Below, in pieces: positions 45,658 through 53,906 of a stretch of 64,000 bases of DNA. The notes below the pieces were generated by a model. That model searched no databases and was not told where the DNA came from. It saw only the letters and a program-made list of their open reading frames with translations. The translations under genes were made by a program, and so were the position numbers. Source of the DNA: Thermosipho sp. (in: thermotogales) (GTDB lineage Bacteria > Thermotogota > Thermotogae > Thermotogales > Fervidobacteriaceae); assembly GCA_017656345.1 (NCBI GenBank), contig JACDNZ010000004.1:1-64000 (forward strand). Reading direction: 5' to 3'. Within the stretch, counting starts at the first letter, position 1, and every line of letters begins with the position of its first letter.

Positions 45658-45979
45658 AGGTAAAACTCTTGATTCAATGATCAACGATAGATATGCACGA
45701 GCTGAGTTTATTATCATTTATGATACTGATAAAGAAGAAATCATTGAAATCATTGAAAATGATACTTCAGAAGCTCACGGTAAAGGTCCAAAAGTTTCAC
45801 AAATGCTAGTAAATAAAGGAATTAAAGTGTTAATAACCCAAAGTGTGGGAAAAAATGCATTTGATGTTCTTAAAGCAGCAAACATTGAAATTTATCTATC
45901 CAAAAAAGATAATATAAAAGATGTGATTCAAAATTACAAAAATGGTAACCTCATAAAAATAGAAAATGCAACAAATTGA
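45635..45979 (+). CDS. NifX/NifB-like dinitrogenase iron-molybdenum cofactor family protein
   Basis: 114 residues. The DiNase_FeMo-co fold is shown by MKIAIPSEGKTLDSMINDRY, EIIENDTSEAHGKGPKVSQM and GIKVLITQSVGKNAFDVLK. Family members bind FeMo-cofactor precursors or, in Desulfovibrio, a Mo-Cu sulfide cluster (ORP). No nitrogenase gene is in the window, so a nitrogen-fixation role is not supported. SD GGAGGGG. It overlaps the second ATPase by 23 nt. Confidence 0.88.
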   Translation: MKIAIPSEGKTLDSMINDRYARAEFIIIYDTDKEEIIEIIENDTSEAHGKGPKVSQMLVNKGIKVLITQSVGKNAFDVLKAANIEIYLSKKDNIKDVIQNYKNGNLIKIENATN

Positions 45980-45988
45980 GGTGGAAGA

Positions 45989-46312
45989 ATGTTAATTGCC
46001 ATAGGAACATTAGATGGTATAAAAATTAATCATGAACATTTTGGTCATTCTAAAATTTATATGATATATGAATTTGATGGAAAGGAACTTATAAAAAAAG
46101 AAGAAAGAAAAAATCCATATGCTGAAACACATTTACATGCAAAAGTAGAAGAAATCCTGGAAATCTTAGGTGATTGTAAAATTTGGGTCGGAAAAACAAT
46201 GGGAAAAAGATCAATGAAAAAACTTGAAGAACTTGGCTATAAACCTATATTGATAAATACTACAAATATCAATGAAACATTAAAAAAATTAAAAGAAAAA
46301 CTGCAGAGGTGA
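45989..46312 (+). CDS. Second NifX/NifB-like protein
   Basis: 107 residues, a divergent member of the same family: LIAIGTLDGIKINHEHFGHS, IYMIYEFDGKELIKKEER and ILGDCKIWVGKTMGKRSMKK. The HFG segment and several histidines (HEHFGH, ETHLHAK) could be metal ligands. It stands four bases before the ferredoxin gene. A pair of dissimilar DiNase proteins in one operon suggests a carrier plus an insertase or a heterodimer. Confidence 0.78.
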   Translation: MLIAIGTLDGIKINHEHFGHSKIYMIYEFDGKELIKKEERKNPYAETHLHAKVEEILEILGDCKIWVGKTMGKRSMKKLEELGYKPILINTTNINETLKKLKEKLQR

Positions 46313-46316
46313 TGTT

Positions 46317-46583
46317 ATGCCATGGGTAAAAAAAGAAAATTGTATCAAATGTCAAGTTTGTATAAACGTTTGTCCTGTAGAAAATGCTATTCATCTTGAA
46401 GAAGATGGTTATCCATTTATAAACAACAACATTTGTACAAGATGTGGGCTATGTATGGAAAAGTGCCCGAAAAATGCTATCCGCCCCAACTATGAGAATC
46501 CTTTACTTAGGGGTTATGGAAAAGGAATGGGGCATGGTTTTGGAAGAGGTCTTGGATATGGAAGAGGTAGAAATAAATATTAA
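46317..46583 (+). CDS. Ferredoxin with Gly-Arg-rich tail
   Basis: 88 residues. Two [4Fe-4S] motifs, CIKCQVCINVCP and CTRCGLCMEKCP, fill the first 55. The last 25 residues are a Gly/Arg/Tyr tail (RGYGKGMGHGFGRGLGYGRG), unlike ordinary ferredoxins but like the DUF5320-type proteins encoded at 62986 and 63236. It is last in the operon and probably supplies electrons to, or docks with, the ATPase/NifX-like complex. Confidence 0.88.
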   Translation: MPWVKKENCIKCQVCINVCPVENAIHLEEDGYPFINNNICTRCGLCMEKCPKNAIRPNYENPLLRGYGKGMGHGFGRGLGYGRGRNKY

Positions 46584-46591
46584 GTTTAAAA

Positions 46592-46629
46592 AAAACAACA
46601 CCCCAAATATCAAAAGGGGTGTTGTTTTT
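46592..46629. terminator. Bidirectional terminator
   Basis: A 13-bp perfect stem AAAACAACACCCC / GGGGTGTTGTTTT with an 11-base loop and T-runs on both strands. It serves the ferredoxin operon and the convergent mbx operon. Confidence 0.9.
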
Positions 46630-46642
46630 AATCGTTTATCAA

Positions 46643-47149
46643 TTACTCAAAAGGATAAAATCCAAGATCTAAGCTATTCTTCTCGTAGATCCTCGAAATA
46701 AGTTCATTAACTAATTTTACATGTCCTTCTTCCCATTTTTTCAAGTTTTCCAAAATTTCTTTCAATTCTTTTTTTCCTAATTCTTCAGCTTTATTTGCAG
46801 CCTTATCGTAAAAATTAACAAAATCCTTTTCAATTAACAATGCCATTCTTAAAATTGATAAATCCTTCAAGTCATCTTCAGAAGGCGTTACTTCAATTTT
46901 TTGAGTTTTAAACTTCTCATCAAAGAAGCTCTTCGTAGTATCAACGATAACTTCTGGAATTTCATTATTTTCCTCAAGTGATTTTCGTATTTTTCTTATA
47001 TATTCTGTATGTTCTTTTTCCATATTTTGTAAAAATTCCAAAATCTCCCTTGCTAATTTATTTCTAATTTCCTCTTTTTTAGCTTTATAAAATTTAAAAC
47101 CCTCTATCTCAAAATTTTCTGCAACTTTTAATATATCTTCAATGGACAT
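46643..47149 (-). CDS. Ferritin-like diiron protein (rubrerythrin-type, no rubredoxin domain)
   Basis: 168 residues. A four-helix bundle with all ligands in view: Glu in FEIEGFKFY, ExxH in MEKEHTEY, Glu in LIEKDFVNFY and ExxH in WEEGHVKL. The rubredoxin domain of true rubrerythrins is missing. Such proteins reduce peroxide or store iron in anaerobes. The start shares one base with the stop of the NuoI-GltD fusion gene (TAATG), so it is the last cistron of the mbx operon, perhaps protecting its iron-sulfur clusters. Confidence 0.85.
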   Translation of the reverse strand: MSIEDILKVAENFEIEGFKFYKAKKEEIRNKLAREILEFLQNMEKEHTEYIRKIRKSLEENNEIPEVIVDTTKSFFDEKFKTQKIEVTPSEDDLKDLSILRMALLIEKDFVNFYDKAANKAEELGKKELKEILENLKKWEEGHVKLVNELISRIYEKNSLDLGFYPFE

Positions 47150-48999
47150 TATTTCACCCCCTTGGAAAGGTATTCATCAATACCTCTAGCTGCCCAGTAT
47201 CCATCAGCTACACCATGAATTATGTCTGGGCCATTTACAATATCCCCACCTGCAAACAACCACTCTATATTTGTTTGTCTATACTCATTTGTAACTAATC
47301 GTCCTCTTACAAACTCAAGTTGTTCTTTCAAATCTTCTGGTAAATAGCTGTAATCCGGAGCTTGACCAATCGCTTCCACTACCATATCTGCATCAAGATA
47401 TAACTTTTGAATTTCATCAAACTTTGGATTAAATCTTCCGTTTTCATCAAAAACTTCCACACACTTCTTTAACTCTACTCCTTTTATTTTTTCTTCATCA
47501 ATGATTATCCTAACTGGTCCCCAACCAGGATAAAATTCAATACCTTCTTCAGAACCTTCCTCTATTTCCTCCATATCCGCAGGCATTTCATCGAAAGTTC
47601 TTTCAAGACTTGTTACCTTTACATCAACCTGTCCGTATTCTACTTTTTGAAGCCTTGCTATTGACCTTGCAACATCCATTGCAACATTTCCTCCGCCAAT
47701 CACAACTAAACTCTTTGGAATTTTTGGTTTTGGACCCTCACCCCTCAAATAGTCCCTTATTTCTCTCAATAAGGGTAATGCTTGTAAAACATCTTCATGA
47801 TCTGTACCGGGTACTTTTGTACTTCTCCCTAACGAAAATCCAGTTGAAATAAATACTGCATCATATTTTTCTTTTAAACTTTCTAAAGAAATATCTTTGC
47901 CCACACTTATACCAACATGAATTTTTACACCAAGAGCTTGAATAAACGCAATATCTTTATCAAGAGCTTCATCGGGTAACCTATATGATGGAATTCCATA
48001 TCTCATTACTCCACCGGGCTTTGAAAGAGATTCAAAAACCTCAACATCATACCCCATGGTTGATAAGAAATATGCTGCTGAAAGCCCTGCAGGGCCTGAA
48101 CCTATAATTGCAATTTTTTTATCTTTTTTCGCTGGCTTTATTTCGATAATTTTCTTGTAATCAGAAACATTATCGACTATATACCTTTTAAGCCATCTAA
48201 TAGCTATTGCTTCCCCTCTATTTCCAATCGAACATGCTTCTTCACATTTATGCGTACACACTCTACCACATACCGCTGAAAATGGATTAGCACCTAACAT
48301 GTTATTAGTTTCGTCACCTTTTAACAACCATTTCAATGCATCATTTAAGTCATCTTTCCATATTGCTTTTATATACTCCGGAATCTGCATATGTTGCGGA
48401 CATCTGTCTGTACACAATGCACATTCAACACATCTAGCTGCTTCATGTATAGCTTGTTCTTTACTATATCCCTTAACATATTCAATAAAAGACTGCACAC
48501 GTTCTTCTCCATCAAGCATTTCCATTTCAACTCTTTCAAGTTCTAGAAGCTCAGAAGCTTCATCTCTTACCCAACCTACAGGAACTTCTTCAATGCCATG
48601 AATTCCCTTTTCGGTAGGCGCAAATATAAAATCTTCAGGCTCAGGTGAAATGTGCACATATTCCCTTGTCATTTTTAAGGAACCAGTAGTACAAATATCT
48701 ACACACATTGCACAAAAAGAGCAACGTCCATAATCAATAACAGGCCTTTGAGGCTTTTGCCCATATTCTTGTGGTAAATCATCGACTTCAACCATTTTTA
48801 TTGCATCAGTTGGACAAATCTTTGCACAAGTTCCACAACCAATGCACTCATTCCAATCATTTATATGAAATCCTCTATATCTTTCCGCTGCTTCTCTTTT
48901 AACATATGGTACTTTTATGGTCACTGGTTTTTTAAATAAAAATTTCCAAGCTTTGATCGGTGAAAAAAAGTCTTTATCTGGCATTGTTTTATTCTTCAT
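47149..48999 (-). CDS. Fusion of NuoI/MbxN ferredoxin subunit and GltD/NfnB-like flavoprotein
   Basis: 616 residues. Residues 45-110 hold two [4Fe-4S] motifs (C52/55/58/62 and C93/96/99/103), as in NuoI/MbxN. Residues 185-260 hold the GltD/NfnB cysteine set (C190/193/196/200 and C244/248/252/256). Then comes the FAD motif GSGPAG at 300-305, the NAD(P) motif IGGGNVAMD at 434-442 and a final AGGDIVNGP. It would connect the membrane complex to NAD(P)H. Archaeal MbxN lacks the flavoprotein half. SD GGGAGGTGG. Glutamate synthase is unlikely: no large subunit is present. Confidence 0.9.
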   Translation of the reverse strand: MKNKTMPDKDFFSPIKAWKFLFKKPVTIKVPYVKREAAERYRGFHINDWNECIGCGTCAKICPTDAIKMVEVDDLPQEYGQKPQRPVIDYGRCSFCAMCVDICTTGSLKMTREYVHISPEPEDFIFAPTEKGIHGIEEVPVGWVRDEASELLELERVEMEMLDGEERVQSFIEYVKGYSKEQAIHEAARCVECALCTDRCPQHMQIPEYIKAIWKDDLNDALKWLLKGDETNNMLGANPFSAVCGRVCTHKCEEACSIGNRGEAIAIRWLKRYIVDNVSDYKKIIEIKPAKKDKKIAIIGSGPAGLSAAYFLSTMGYDVEVFESLSKPGGVMRYGIPSYRLPDEALDKDIAFIQALGVKIHVGISVGKDISLESLKEKYDAVFISTGFSLGRSTKVPGTDHEDVLQALPLLREIRDYLRGEGPKPKIPKSLVVIGGGNVAMDVARSIARLQKVEYGQVDVKVTSLERTFDEMPADMEEIEEGSEEGIEFYPGWGPVRIIIDEEKIKGVELKKCVEVFDENGRFNPKFDEIQKLYLDADMVVEAIGQAPDYSYLPEDLKEQLEFVRGRLVTNEYRQTNIEWLFAGGDIVNGPDIIHGVADGYWAARGIDEYLSKGVK

Positions 49000-49014
49000 A
49001 ATATTCCACCTCCC

Positions 49015-50118
49015 TTATCTGTCAACCTCTGGAGCACAAACATCCATTGTAGAGAGCCATATTGGAACATCCTCTATTCTGGTTCCTGGTAAATATTTCT
49101 CTACACCGATAAATGTTTGAGGATATGATGCACCACGAACTGCTACCCTATATGGTTTTTCCCCACCGTCGGAAACCATAAAGTAACCATATTCTCCTCT
49201 CGTTGATTCAATATGTACATAAGCCTGACCTTTCGGAACTTTATATCTAAGTGCACTACCCTCACTTAAAGGAACATTTACTTTTCCTTCGGGCATCTTT
49301 TCAAGACATTGTCTTATGATTTTTATACTCTGATATATTTCCAGATATTTAAGATAAACTCTTGAATATGCATCACCATCAGTTGCAGTTGGAATCTCAA
49401 AATCAACTTTGTCATAAAACAAGTAAGGATCAACTTTTCTAATATCATATGGTACTCCAGTTGCTCTTAAACCTACACCTGTAACACCCAATTCTAATGC
49501 AGTTTCTCTATCAAGCAATGCTATTCCTTTTAATCTTGTATGAACAATTCTATTTTTAAATATTAAATCCTCATAATCTGGTAATCGGCCTTCAATATAA
49601 TCTAACGTTTTTACAATAAGGTCTTGAATTTTTGGTGTTAAATCCTTTCTGACACCACCTGGTACAATAAACATATGATAAATTCTCGCTCCAGTTAAAC
49701 TTTCGAAAATATCCAATATACGATCTCTATCAGCTACTCCCCAAAAAGAACTTGTATAAAGTCCTAAAGGGCCACCAATACCGGGGAAACTCATCATATG
49801 ACTTGCAATTCTTGCTAGTTCTAAAATAATCATTCTTATCCACTGCGCCCTTTCAGGTACATCTATCTTTGCAATTTTTTCAATTGCCATAGCATAACAT
49901 ACTTCATTAATATCAGGCTCTGGAACACATATCCTTGGAATTAAAGCTAAATTCTGATACCATAATCTCCTTTCCATCAATTTTTCAAAACCCCTGTGTA
50001 AAAAACCAGGTAATGGCCTTGCTCTTTCAACAGTATCCCCTTCTACATACATGTGTACACTGAAGTTTCCATGCATTCCTGGATGATTCGGACCAAAAAA
50101 GAGTTTAACTTCACCCAT
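49015..50118 (-). CDS. mbxL: NuoD/MbxL-like catalytic-domain subunit
   Basis: 367 residues, homologous to the NiFe-hydrogenase large subunit and NuoD (FGPNHPGMHGNFSVHMYVEG, LPGFLHRGFEKLMERR, STRGEYGYFMVSDGG). Of the four nickel cysteines only one per pair remains: C64 in RICVPEPD (usual RxCxxC; E67 replaces the second) and C361 in DVCAPE (usual DPCxxC; E364 replaces the second). It cannot hold a normal NiFe site. The same state is known in archaeal Mbx/Mbs. It overlaps the NuoC-like gene by 8 nt. Confidence 0.9.
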   Translation of the reverse strand: MGEVKLFFGPNHPGMHGNFSVHMYVEGDTVERARPLPGFLHRGFEKLMERRLWYQNLALIPRICVPEPDINEVCYAMAIEKIAKIDVPERAQWIRMIILELARIASHMMSFPGIGGPLGLYTSSFWGVADRDRILDIFESLTGARIYHMFIVPGGVRKDLTPKIQDLIVKTLDYIEGRLPDYEDLIFKNRIVHTRLKGIALLDRETALELGVTGVGLRATGVPYDIRKVDPYLFYDKVDFEIPTATDGDAYSRVYLKYLEIYQSIKIIRQCLEKMPEGKVNVPLSEGSALRYKVPKGQAYVHIESTRGEYGYFMVSDGGEKPYRVAVRGASYPQTFIGVEKYLPGTRIEDVPIWLSTMDVCAPEVDR

Positions 50119-50641
50119 TTAAATCACCTCTTATTACTTTTGCTTCATGAATAACATCTTTATGATATTCTCTATCCGGGAATTTTTTCTTAGAATATTC
50201 CATCGGATCAAAATCTTTCCTCAATGGTGGTAAATCATCCCAGTTTTCCAAGAAAAGAGGTCTCATATCATCGTTACCTTCGAAACTGATACCAAAAAAC
50301 TCGTGAAGTTCCCTTTCATAATACCTCGCGATTGGCCATAAATGTTTAACAGTAACAAATTTTGCTTTCTTTCTATCTATTTTTGTTGAAACAATAAATT
50401 TACCACCATCATTCCACGAAAACAAAATATACACAAGTTCAAACTTATTTTCTTCTATCCAATCAACAGCTGTAATGATAGACAAGTGTGAATAACCGCT
50501 GCCTTTTAAAAGAGATAAAGCGTTTAAAACCATCTCTGGTTTTATTTCAATCTTTACTTCTCTTTCATCTATTTCTTCCACTTTCAAATTTCTAATTATC
50601 GATTTCAATCTTTCAATAGTATTATTCATGGAATTCGTCAT
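50111..50641 (-). CDS. mbxK: NuoC/MbxK-like subunit
   Basis: 176 residues. The conserved complex I 30-kDa motif WPIARYYERELHEFFGISFE is present, followed by PLRKDFDPMEY. It is part of the peripheral arm and has no cofactor. The start is the first ATG, seven bases after GGGGAGGTG. It overlaps the NuoB-like gene by 20 nt. Confidence 0.9.
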   Translation of the reverse strand: MTNSMNNTIERLKSIIRNLKVEEIDEREVKIEIKPEMVLNALSLLKGSGYSHLSIITAVDWIEENKFELVYILFSWNDGGKFIVSTKIDRKKAKFVTVKHLWPIARYYERELHEFFGISFEGNDDMRPLFLENWDDLPPLRKDFDPMEYSKKKFPDREYHKDVIHEAKVIRGDLNG

Positions 50642-51164
50642 GTATAAACACCTCCCCTAGTGAGCGCAACTGGTTCTGCTTATACCATTCATAATTTTCT
50701 TTGTATCTTTTCCAGCCATTTGCTTCTCCTTTTCTAATCATTCTCATAAGTTCATTAAAAGCTTCTAGCAATGCTTCAGGCCTTGGCATACAACCGGCAA
50801 TGTATAAATCAACTGGTATATAATAATCCAGTCTATTTATAGTTGCATATGAATCATAATATATTCCACCATTTAATGTACATGAGCCAAAACCAATTAC
50901 ATACTTGGGCTCTGGCATTTGCTCATATGTATAAATAACTCTTCTAAGTGTCTTTGCACTTAGATAACCCGTTATAAATAAAATATCAGCTTGTCTTGGG
51001 GTAGCCATTGGTCCCATTCCAAATCTTTCCATATCAAATCTCGAGGTCATAGATGGTGGTAGCTCTATAGCACCACATCCAGTACAATAATGAAGCATCC
51101 ATAATGATTTACTCCTTAATTGATCAGCTATTTTTTCCCATATACTTCTTTCGTTTGTAGACAT
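50622..51164 (-). CDS. mbxJ: NuoB/MbxJ-like iron-sulfur subunit
   Basis: 180 residues. Four cysteines for the proximal [4Fe-4S] cluster: two in YCTGCGAIELP, one in GFGSCTLNGG and one in AGCMPRPEA. It passes electrons between the ferredoxin subunit and the MbxL pocket. The start is an ATG behind GGAGGTGG; a GTG nine bases upstream is inside the SD. It begins 12 bases after the NuoH-like gene. Confidence 0.93.
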   Translation of the reverse strand: MSTNERSIWEKIADQLRSKSLWMLHYCTGCGAIELPPSMTSRFDMERFGMGPMATPRQADILFITGYLSAKTLRRVIYTYEQMPEPKYVIGFGSCTLNGGIYYDSYATINRLDYYIPVDLYIAGCMPRPEALLEAFNELMRMIRKGEANGWKRYKENYEWYKQNQLRSLGEVFIHDEFHE

Positions 51165-51176
51165 CCCAGCCACCTC

Positions 51177-52058
51177 CTAAAATACCCAACCAAGTAGTAC
51201 AAACAAAACCTGAACAAAAGCTAAACTTAATGGTACCTTCCAATAAAATTTTACAACTTGTTCGATTCTAAACCTTGGCAATACCGCGGAAATTAAAGTT
51301 GCAATTATCCAAACAACAGTAAATTTCAAAAGAAATGTTAAATAATTACTTATACCCAAGAATATATCAACAAACAAACTTATCTCAACAAATATCGAAA
51401 AAGTATGCATCAACATCAAAAGCCCCATATATTTTGCTGAAAGTTCAACCATAGGACCCGATGCAATTTCCGCAGGTGCTATTGGCGTATCAAAAGGTTT
51501 TTTCCCTAACATTCCTAATAAAGAAATAAAAGCAACTATTCCACCTATCGGCATTTTAAATAATGTCCAGGTATCTTGTTGGGCCATCATCAATCCTGAA
51601 ACTGAACTTGTCTTGTAATAATATAAAACTCCTGCTATAGCAACTAAATATGGTACTTCATATCCTAGCATCTGTGTCAATGCTCTTGCTACACCGATAC
51701 TAGCATTAGGATTACCTGAGCCAACCATCCCCATTGCCATTCCAAGAGCTCCCACTGCAAATAAATATACAATTATAAAAATATTATCAAGTCCTGGAAA
51801 AGCTACTAAATCACCTAAAGGCACAAAGGCTAATGTTGCAATAACTCCTCCCAAAGCCATTAAAATTCCAAAATCAAAGATCCAACCATGGGAAATTCCC
51901 CTTTTTGAAAGTGCTTTAAAAACATCTATAAAATTTTGGTACCATGGTGGACCATATCTTCTTTGTACTCTTGCCATTATTTTTCTAGCAATACCTTCCA
52001 ACGTTAAACCCACAAAAAATCCAGTCAATAAAACAGCTATTACTCTTAATACTGTCAT
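51177..52058 (-). CDS. mbxM: NuoH/MbxM-like membrane subunit
   Basis: 293 residues, about eight membrane helices. Family marks are EGIARKIMARVQRRYGPPWY near the start and GKKPFDTPIAPAEIASGPMV, with acidic residues of the E-channel. It links the peripheral arm to the antiporter-like subunits. Compact operon spacing continues (4-11 bases). Confidence 0.93.
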   Translation of the reverse strand: MTVLRVIAVLLTGFFVGLTLEGIARKIMARVQRRYGPPWYQNFIDVFKALSKRGISHGWIFDFGILMALGGVIATLAFVPLGDLVAFPGLDNIFIIVYLFAVGALGMAMGMVGSGNPNASIGVARALTQMLGYEVPYLVAIAGVLYYYKTSSVSGLMMAQQDTWTLFKMPIGGIVAFISLLGMLGKKPFDTPIAPAEIASGPMVELSAKYMGLLMLMHTFSIFVEISLFVDIFLGISNYLTFLLKFTVVWIIATLISAVLPRFRIEQVVKFYWKVPLSLAFVQVLFVLLGWVF

Positions 52059-52061
52059 TAT

Positions 52062-53906
52062 CTACCACCTCACCCAAAATAATATGAGGATTACAATTGT
52101 TATCCAGAAAACATAACCACTTGGACTAGTCTTATAAACCAACTTATATGTAAAATATCCAATATATCTGAAAAATGAAACTAATTTTTCATACAGCTTT
52201 TCAAAAGAAGGATGTTTGTCATATAATCTTTCAATAAATCTATAAAATCCTGTTGCATAATGATATAAGTCATAATTGTAAAGATATTCTCCTCCAGTAT
52301 ACTGATCTGTTAAATCCACCTTTTTCCCTTTTGGGAATATCATATACAAAATAGCAGCAATTATAAATCCAACAGAAAACATTGTAAAAACAGTCAAAGT
52401 ATTCCATTGACCAAGAGGAGTTTTTATAATTGTTCCACTATGTTCAATTGCTTTAATTCCTACCTCATTTTCTATAGAAACAATACTATCTAAAACTGGT
52501 TTAGGATAAACACCAATCAAAATTGTTAAAATCACAAATAACAACATTGGAACAAGCATTATTATTGGTACTTCCTTCACATCAGAATGTTTTCTCTTCA
52601 ATTGTCCCAAAAACACCCCTGCAAGTGGTCTGAAAACATAAAGGAAAGAACCAACACTACCAATAAACGTTATTGCTAAAGTAATAAACATACCTTTACT
52701 AACAAGTGAACTAAAAATCATCCATTTTGATATAAAACCGCTTGTTGGAGGAATTCCCGCTAATGAAATTATTCCAACAAGATACGTGACAAATGTCCAT
52801 GGCATACGCCAAATTAATCCGCCCATTTCATCAATTTTAGTAGTTCCAGTTCTATAGACAACAGCCGCAAAAGATAAAAATATCATAGCAGCAGCTATTG
52901 CATGGTTAAATACATGAAAAAGTCCCCCAGCATAACCTATCGAGTTCATAATTCCTAATCCAACAAGAATATAACCACCATTTGCAATTGATGAAAAAGC
53001 AATTAATTGTTTCATATCATTCTGTCTAATAGCCATAAATGTACCAATTAATATTGAAATGTTACCAAGCCAGATTAAAACATAATTTAACAATGGTACT
53101 CCATGATAAAATGAAGAAAATAACTGTGTTGTAGGGAACACCGAAAGAGCAATTGCTAATACATATGAACCCATCTTTACTAATTGTCCAGATAAAACTG
53201 CGCTAAAAGCATCTGGAGCATTACCATGTGTAATTCTAAGCCATGTATGTAGTGGGAAAATACCACTCTTTGCAATCCCAGCACTCGCAATGAATAAAAT
53301 CACAAACCATTTAAATAAATTTGAAGAATCATTTGCTAAATATTGGGAAACCTGCTCAAACGAAAGAATCCCATATCTCTGGTAAATTGAAAAAGTTGCA
53401 AAAAGATACATATAACTTCCTATAGCACTTGTTACTACATATATAATTGCAGCTCTTTTTGATTCCTTCTTTCCCATTGGAACTATCAAAAATGATCCTA
53501 AAACTGCTATTTCCCAGAAAATATAAAGAGTCAATAAATCATTTGAGAAAAACACTCCCAGTATTCCAGAAACCATTAATAACAAAAATGAGTTGAAAGC
53601 AGCTGGTTTAATATCTTTTTTGCGAATCCACTCTATTATGAAAAATGCAACAAAAGAAATTACTATTAAACTTACTATAGCAAAATATTTCCCTAAATTT
53701 GTAACTTTTAAGGTTCTTTCTACATCCCTTAAAATTCTAAAAAGTACTTCTTCATGACCAACTTTAATGTTCCACACTACATAAAGAGCGTACGATATTA
53801 ATAAAAAGTTAAAAATTGATCCTAAAATCTTATTAGCTTTTGTTAATAAATAGCTTACAATTGAACCTATTAGGAAAACTAAAATCAAATTAGTCAATGA
53901 TATCAT
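52062..53906 (-). CDS. NuoL/M- and MrpD-like antiporter subunit (larger MbxH type)
   Basis: 614 residues, 14 or more membrane helices. The family's ion-channel residues are present: Glu in LYIFWEIAVLGSF and Lys in AGIAKSGIFPLHTWLR, with HNHAIAAAMIF-like HVFNHAIAAA further on. It is one of two antiporter-like subunits here, matching H and H' of archaeal Mbx; which is which is not certain. The extra C-terminal region (about 480-614) includes a soluble loop and a terminal helix. Confidence 0.88.
   Translation of the reverse strand: MISLTNLILVFLIGSIVSYLLTKANKILGSIFNFLLISYALYVVWNIKVGHEEVLFRILRDVERTLKVTNLGKYFAIVSLIVISFVAFFIIEWIRKKDIKPAAFNSFLLLMVSGILGVFFSNDLLTLYIFWEIAVLGSFLIVPMGKKESKRAAIIYVVTSAIGSYMYLFATFSIYQRYGILSFEQVSQYLANDSSNLFKWFVILFIASAGIAKSGIFPLHTWLRITHGNAPDAFSAVLSGQLVKMGSYVLAIALSVFPTTQLFSSFYHGVPLLNYVLIWLGNISILIGTFMAIRQNDMKQLIAFSSIANGGYILVGLGIMNSIGYAGGLFHVFNHAIAAAMIFLSFAAVVYRTGTTKIDEMGGLIWRMPWTFVTYLVGIISLAGIPPTSGFISKWMIFSSLVSKGMFITLAITFIGSVGSFLYVFRPLAGVFLGQLKRKHSDVKEVPIIMLVPMLLFVILTILIGVYPKPVLDSIVSIENEVGIKAIEHSGTIIKTPLGQWNTLTVFTMFSVGFIIAAILYMIFPKGKKVDLTDQYTGGEYLYNYDLYHYATGFYRFIERLYDKHPSFEKLYEKLVSFFRYIGYFTYKLVYKTSPSGYVFWITIVILILFWVRW

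Noticed and set aside
45635-46312. Reading the NifX-like genes as nitrogen fixation genes
   Set aside because: No nifHDK, nifEN or nifB radical SAM gene is in the window, and the MinD/ferredoxin partners fit ORP-type sets instead.
47149-48999. Calling the flavoprotein the small subunit of glutamate synthase
   Set aside because: It carries an added two-cluster NuoI-like N-terminus, sits in the mbx operon and has no large subunit nearby.
47149-51164. Calling the NuoB/C/D/I set an energy-conserving NiFe hydrogenase (Mbh/Ech)
   Set aside because: Two of the four nickel-binding cysteines in the large subunit are replaced by glutamate.
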